In this document: positions 60,752 to 64,000 of the stretch, in pieces
Numbering within the stretch: the stretch's first letter is position 1
Layout: every line of letters starts with the position of its first letter
NCBI GenBank assembly: GCA_039925145.1
Contig: JBDSZL010000054.1
Coordinates: forward strand, 34,864 to 98,863
Direction of reading: 5' to 3'
Source of the DNA: JBDSZL01 sp039925145
GTDB lineage: Bacteria > Acidobacteriota > Vicinamibacteria > Vicinamibacterales > SCN-69-37
Length of the DNA stretch: 64,000 bases
The notes under the pieces: generated by a model
Database searches by the model: none
What the model was told of the DNA's origin: nothing
Seen by the model: only the letters and a program-made list of their open reading frames with translations
Made by a program: the position numbers and the translations under genes

Positions 60752-61339
60752 ATGGCCAAGAGTTTTCACGAGTTCTCCCCTCGCGCGCAGCTGATCGTCT
60801 TTGTGCTGCTGACCGTGCTCATGCTGGGCGCGTCGTGGCAGGTCCTCATCGGACCGCAGCAGACCGATCTCGCGGCACGGCGGGTTCAGGTCGCCGCGCT
60901 CGAAACCGACTTGAGCCGCGCGCAGGCGGTCGCCGCGCGACTGCCCAAGGCACAACGCGAAGTGAAGGCCCTCGAAGCGTCGCTGCGCGAAACCGAGGCG
61001 GTCATTCCCGAAGAGAAGGACCCGCAGGACGTGCTCCGCAATCTGCACGAACTCGCCAGCGAGTCGCTGCTCGAGATTGCAACGTTCAAGCCTCGCGTCG
61101 CCGTCGCCAAGGCGCAATACACCGAGTGGCCCATCGAGCTCGGCATCGAAGGCAGCTATCACGACCTCGGCCGCTTCTTCGACCGCATCGCCACGATGCA
61201 GCGGCTGATGTCCGTGTCCGACCTGCAGATCAAGACCAAGAGCAAGCCGAACGGCCGCGGCACGGTGAGCGTGTCCTGCGTGGCGACCACCTTCGTGTTC
61301 AAGAAAGACCTCGCCTCGACGTCGGGAGTGCAGCCATGA
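60752..61339 (+). CDS. pilO: Type IV pilus assembly protein PilO
   Basis: A 195-residue single-pass protein. Helix LIVFVLLTVLMLGASWQVL, then a coiled coil (ARRVQVAALETDLSRAQAVA) and a periplasmic domain with YTEWPIELGIEGSYHDLGRF. The ATG at 60752 is 4 bp after pilN. Longer frames are noise within pilN. Confidence 0.93.
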   Translation: MAKSFHEFSPRAQLIVFVLLTVLMLGASWQVLIGPQQTDLAARRVQVAALETDLSRAQAVAARLPKAQREVKALEASLRETEAVIPEEKDPQDVLRNLHELASESLLEIATFKPRVAVAKAQYTEWPIELGIEGSYHDLGRFFDRIATMQRLMSVSDLQIKTKSKPNGRGTVSVSCVATTFVFKKDLASTSGVQP

Positions 61340-61851
61340 AGAACCTCGCATCCGCCGCGGTCATCATCTGGATCGCTGGCGCCGGCGCCGTGCTGGCGCA
61401 ATCTCCCGCGGTAGCACCCGTCGTGGTCGATCGCGTGCCCGCCATCAGCGGGACGGCCGCGCCCATCGCGCTCGGCAGCCGCGTGGGCGATCTCGTGGCG
61501 TCGGGTTACGACGACGGCGGCCGGCGCGATCCGTTTTCGAGCCTGGTCATGCCCAAACGCGCATCGGCGACGGGCGGCCCCTCGAGCGGCCGCCCGCGCT
61601 CGGGGCTGGCGTCGCTGGTGCTGGCCGACATCACCGTGCGGGGCATCGTGCGCAGCGGCACCACCATGCTCGCCATCCTCGAAGGTCCGAACAAACAGTC
61701 ATTCGTGACGCGCGCCAAGGATCGGCTGCTCGATGCGGTCGTTCAGAGCATCGACAGCCAGGGCGTGGTCTTTGTCGAGCAGGTCGATGCCGGAATGCCG
61801 GCGACTCCGGTGCGCAAGCTGTTGCGCCCGGCTGGAGAGGAAGTCCAATGA
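61336..61851 (+). CDS. pilP: Type IV pilus assembly protein PilP
   Basis: A 171-residue periplasmic protein with signal peptide (LASAAVIIWIAGAGAVLAQ). The short YDDGGRRDPFSSLVMP motif and the beta core VLADITVRGIVRSGTTMLAI match PilP, which links PilNO to the secretin PilQ. No lipobox Cys is present, unlike classical PilP lipoproteins. Overlaps pilO (ATGA) and pilQ (ATGA). Confidence 0.9.
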   Translation: MKNLASAAVIIWIAGAGAVLAQSPAVAPVVVDRVPAISGTAAPIALGSRVGDLVASGYDDGGRRDPFSSLVMPKRASATGGPSSGRPRSGLASLVLADITVRGIVRSGTTMLAILEGPNKQSFVTRAKDRLLDAVVQSIDSQGVVFVEQVDAGMPATPVRKLLRPAGEEVQ

Positions 61852-63242
61852 AGAAACTTCGTTACTTGGTGGGCGCCGCGGTTCTGACTGTTGCCACGAC
61901 GCTCGTGGGCGTCGGAGCCGAACCACAGGGGGTGCCCGTCGCGGGAGGCCTGCGCCAGTTCAGTGGCAGCACGATCGACGTGGATTACCAGGCGGCGAGT
62001 CTGCGCACGGTGCTCCGGCAGTTGTCGGAAATCGGCGGGATCAACCTTGTGATCGATCCGTCGGTGCCTTCAGCGGCCGCGGTCGACCTCAAGCTGATGC
62101 AGGTGCCCTGGGATCAGGTCATGGAAGTCGTCCTCAAGTCGAGCGGTTTGACCTATCAGCTCGACGGCACGGTGCTCCGCGTGCTCACACGTGAAGCCCG
62201 CACGAAAGAACTCGACGATGAGACCCGCCAGAAGAAGGCGAGCGAGGCCGCGCCGGATCTGCAGACGCTGCGTCTGCGGCTCAACTACGCGTCGGCCGCG
62301 GTCGTGAGCAAGCTCCTCGGCGACGCCCACATGAAGTCGGAGCGGGGCAGTGTCGAGTTCGAAGAGCGCACCAACATGCTCATCGTCAAAGACCTGCCGC
62401 GCAATATCGAGGAGATTCAGCTGCTCGTGTCCGAGATCGACCGGCCCGAACCGCAGGTGGAGATCGAGGCCAAGATTCTTCGGACCAATCACGACACCGC
62501 AAAAGCACTCGGCGTGCAGTGGGGCTTCAACGGGCGCGTGGCGCCGGAGCTGGGCAACACCACGGGCATGGGGTTCCCCAATCGCGGCACGGTCGGTGGG
62601 CGCGTGCAGGGAGACAACTCGACGCAGGGACCGACTGACCCGCGCGCCACGCCGCTCGAGCGCACGGCCACCGCAATCGGTCTGCCGGCCACCGGTGCCA
62701 CATCCGCGCTGGGCATCTCCCTCGGCGCCATCAACGGGGCATTCGGCCTCGACGTGGCGCTCTCCGCCCTCGAACATCAGGGCAAAGCCAAGATTCTGTC
62801 GACGCCGCGCGTGACGACGCAGAACAACAAGATGGCGGAGATCACGCAGGGGTTCCAGGTGCCCATTCAGATGGTCACCAACAACACCATCACCGTGCAG
62901 TTCAAGGATGCGGCGCTCAAGCTCACGGTGACGCCGCAGATTACGGCCGCCAACACCGTGATCATGCGAATCGTCCTCGAGAACGGCACGCCCGACTTCA
63001 GCCGGGCAGTCAACGGCAACCCGTCCATCAACACACAGCGCGCCGAGACGCAGGTGCAGGTGCCCGACGGGGTCACCACGGTCATTGGCGGCATCGTGCA
63101 GAGCCAGGAAACCACAAACAACGATCAGACGCCTGGCGCCGGCAAGATTCCGCTGCTCGGCTGGCTCTTCAAGCGCACCGACATCCGGGCCGAGAGCCAG
63201 GAACTGCTGATCTTCATCACGCCACGCATCATCCGAGGATAG
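61848..63242 (+). CDS. pilQ: Type IV pilus secretin PilQ
   Basis: A 464-residue outer-membrane secretin. Signal peptide, then STN-like domain (IDVDYQAASLRTVLRQLSEI), a secretin N domain (TLRLRLNYASAAVVSKLLGD), and the secretin barrel with VEIEAKILRTNHDTAKALGVQ and LDVALSALEHQGKAKILSTP. The end, RIIRG, is complete. It lacks the AMIN repeats of longer PilQ proteins, so it is short. Confidence 0.95.
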   Translation: MKKLRYLVGAAVLTVATTLVGVGAEPQGVPVAGGLRQFSGSTIDVDYQAASLRTVLRQLSEIGGINLVIDPSVPSAAAVDLKLMQVPWDQVMEVVLKSSGLTYQLDGTVLRVLTREARTKELDDETRQKKASEAAPDLQTLRLRLNYASAAVVSKLLGDAHMKSERGSVEFEERTNMLIVKDLPRNIEEIQLLVSEIDRPEPQVEIEAKILRTNHDTAKALGVQWGFNGRVAPELGNTTGMGFPNRGTVGGRVQGDNSTQGPTDPRATPLERTATAIGLPATGATSALGISLGAINGAFGLDVALSALEHQGKAKILSTPRVTTQNNKMAEITQGFQVPIQMVTNNTITVQFKDAALKLTVTPQITAANTVIMRIVLENGTPDFSRAVNGNPSINTQRAETQVQVPDGVTTVIGGIVQSQETTNNDQTPGAGKIPLLGWLFKRTDIRAESQELLIFITPRIIRG

Positions 63243-63244
63243 TC

Positions 63245-63931
63245 ATGAGACGCGACAACTTCCGCGCCACGTGCGCATCATTCGTTTGCCACCTGTCTCG
63301 CCAGAATGTCGCCATCGCGGGCGCGTTGGCCGGCACAGTTGGCTTGGCCCTCTCCGCAGCCGGTTGCACGCAGGCGCAGACGAACGGCAAGTCGCCGGCG
63401 TATCTGATCGTCGACTCGATTCAGGCCGCGTCCGGCGCGACTCCTGACCGCTTTGGAAACACCCTGGCCTCCGACGTCCTCACCGTCGTCAAGGTGCCCG
63501 GATCGGCGATCGGCGTGCCGACGACGTACAGCGACCTGGGCAAGGTGGACTTCCGGTTAGGGCTGAAGGACCCGGGCAGCAGCACCACGCCCAACACTCC
63601 GTCGACGAGTAACTTCATCACCGTCAACCGCTACCACGTGCAGTTCCTGCGCTCCGATGGGCGCATGACGCCCGGCGTCGACGTGCCTTATCCGTTCGAC
63701 GGCGCGATGACGGTCACGGTCAAGGACAGCGGTGGCAGTGGCACCTTCCCGGTGGTGCGCGTGCAGGCCAAAGAGGAGGCGCCGTTGCGTCTGCTCGCCA
63801 ACGGTGGCGGCGCCGTCGCGATTTCGACGATTGCCGATATCACTTTCTACGGCTCGGACCAGGCCGGACGCGAAGTGAGCGTCAACGGCCGGGTGAGCGT
63901 TGACTTTTCGGACTGGGGCGACCCGCAGTAG
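63245..63931 (+). CDS. Lipoprotein encoded behind pilQ
   Basis: A 228-residue exported protein with a lipobox near LSAAGC (residue 40). The remainder is beta-rich with VDSIQAASGATPDRFGNTLA, NFITVNRYHVQFLRSDGRMT and a C-terminal EVSVNGRVSVDFSDWGDPQ. It starts 2 bp after pilQ and probably belongs to the same transcript, so a part in pilus assembly or secretin support is likely but unproven. No family recognised. Confidence 0.75.
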   Translation: MRRDNFRATCASFVCHLSRQNVAIAGALAGTVGLALSAAGCTQAQTNGKSPAYLIVDSIQAASGATPDRFGNTLASDVLTVVKVPGSAIGVPTTYSDLGKVDFRLGLKDPGSSTTPNTPSTSNFITVNRYHVQFLRSDGRMTPGVDVPYPFDGAMTVTVKDSGGSGTFPVVRVQAKEEAPLRLLANGGGAVAISTIADITFYGSDQAGREVSVNGRVSVDFSDWGDPQ

Positions 63932-64000
63932 GCGCGGCCGATCGCTGACGATCGACATTTTTCATGTTCTGGGGTGCTGACGTGGTGATGAAACGAATAC

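Noticed and set aside
63988..64000. Start of a further gene (ATGAAACGAATAC)
   Set aside because: Only four codons are visible and the upstream ribosome site is weak, so no call is supportable.

Overview
This is a high-GC (roughly two-thirds G+C) Gram-negative bacterial chromosome segment with dense, tightly overlapping housekeeping operons. The protein styles point to Acidobacteriota, probably class Vicinamibacteria: many TonB-receptor, DUF1080 and secreted families, Tat-exported sugar enzymes, a PilMNOPQ locus and a NuoEFG-less complex I operon. That assignment is inference from memory of families; no 16S gene is present. I see no phage, plasmid, CRISPR or IS element.

Layout. 1-5.2 kb (+) holds a sugar-use locus: the end of a ribose-type ABC ATPase, its permease, a GH51 arabinofuranosidase, a GH43 arabinanase and a decayed TonB receptor. 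5.2-5.9 kb is a VapBC pair. 5.9-9.4 kb holds a serine hydrolase, an inverted heptamer-repeat block, a Pyr_excise-DUF1722 fusion and a sugar isomerase-like protein. 9.5-14.5 kb is nucleotide salvage (upp, hpt, deoC), rsgA, a citryl-CoA-lyase-like protein and a membrane protein. 14.6-25.7 kb (-) is a CysJ-type reductase and nuoABCDHIJKLMN. 25.7-28.7 kb (-) is a GT39-type glycosyltransferase, tRNA-Phe and recA. A second heptamer array lies at 28.9-29.1 kb.

29.2-34.0 kb (+) is gpsA-ftsY-ribD-ribE-ribBA. 34.2-39.4 kb (+) is ffh-rpsP-khpA-rimM-trmD-rplS-rnhB-small membrane protein-thiE, followed by a RodZ-like gene. 40.3-47.1 kb is a divergent cell-wall block: a GHMP kinase leftwards, and nagZ-ldcA-mpl-murB-murA rightwards. 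47.1-54.7 kb is lolA, an FmdB zinc ribbon, EF-hand and secreted proteins, kup, a DUF1080 protein, a broken serine hydrolase and small unknowns, then tRNA-Ala. 55.0-58.8 kb (-) is rplM-rpsI-rpsB-tsf-pyrH-frr. 59.0-63.9 kb (+) is pilMNOPQ plus a lipoprotein.

The window is mostly core metabolism, translation and envelope biogenesis. The points most worth a second look are: recurrent TANNNT boxes 5-9 nt before start codons (leaderless transcripts); two heptamer-repeat blocks with strict 7-nt phase; a citrate-synthase-fold protein lacking both canonical catalytic His residues; a Cys-to-Asp MurA; and a sigma-54 promoter almost touching pilM. I did not find a clear undescribed multi-gene system.
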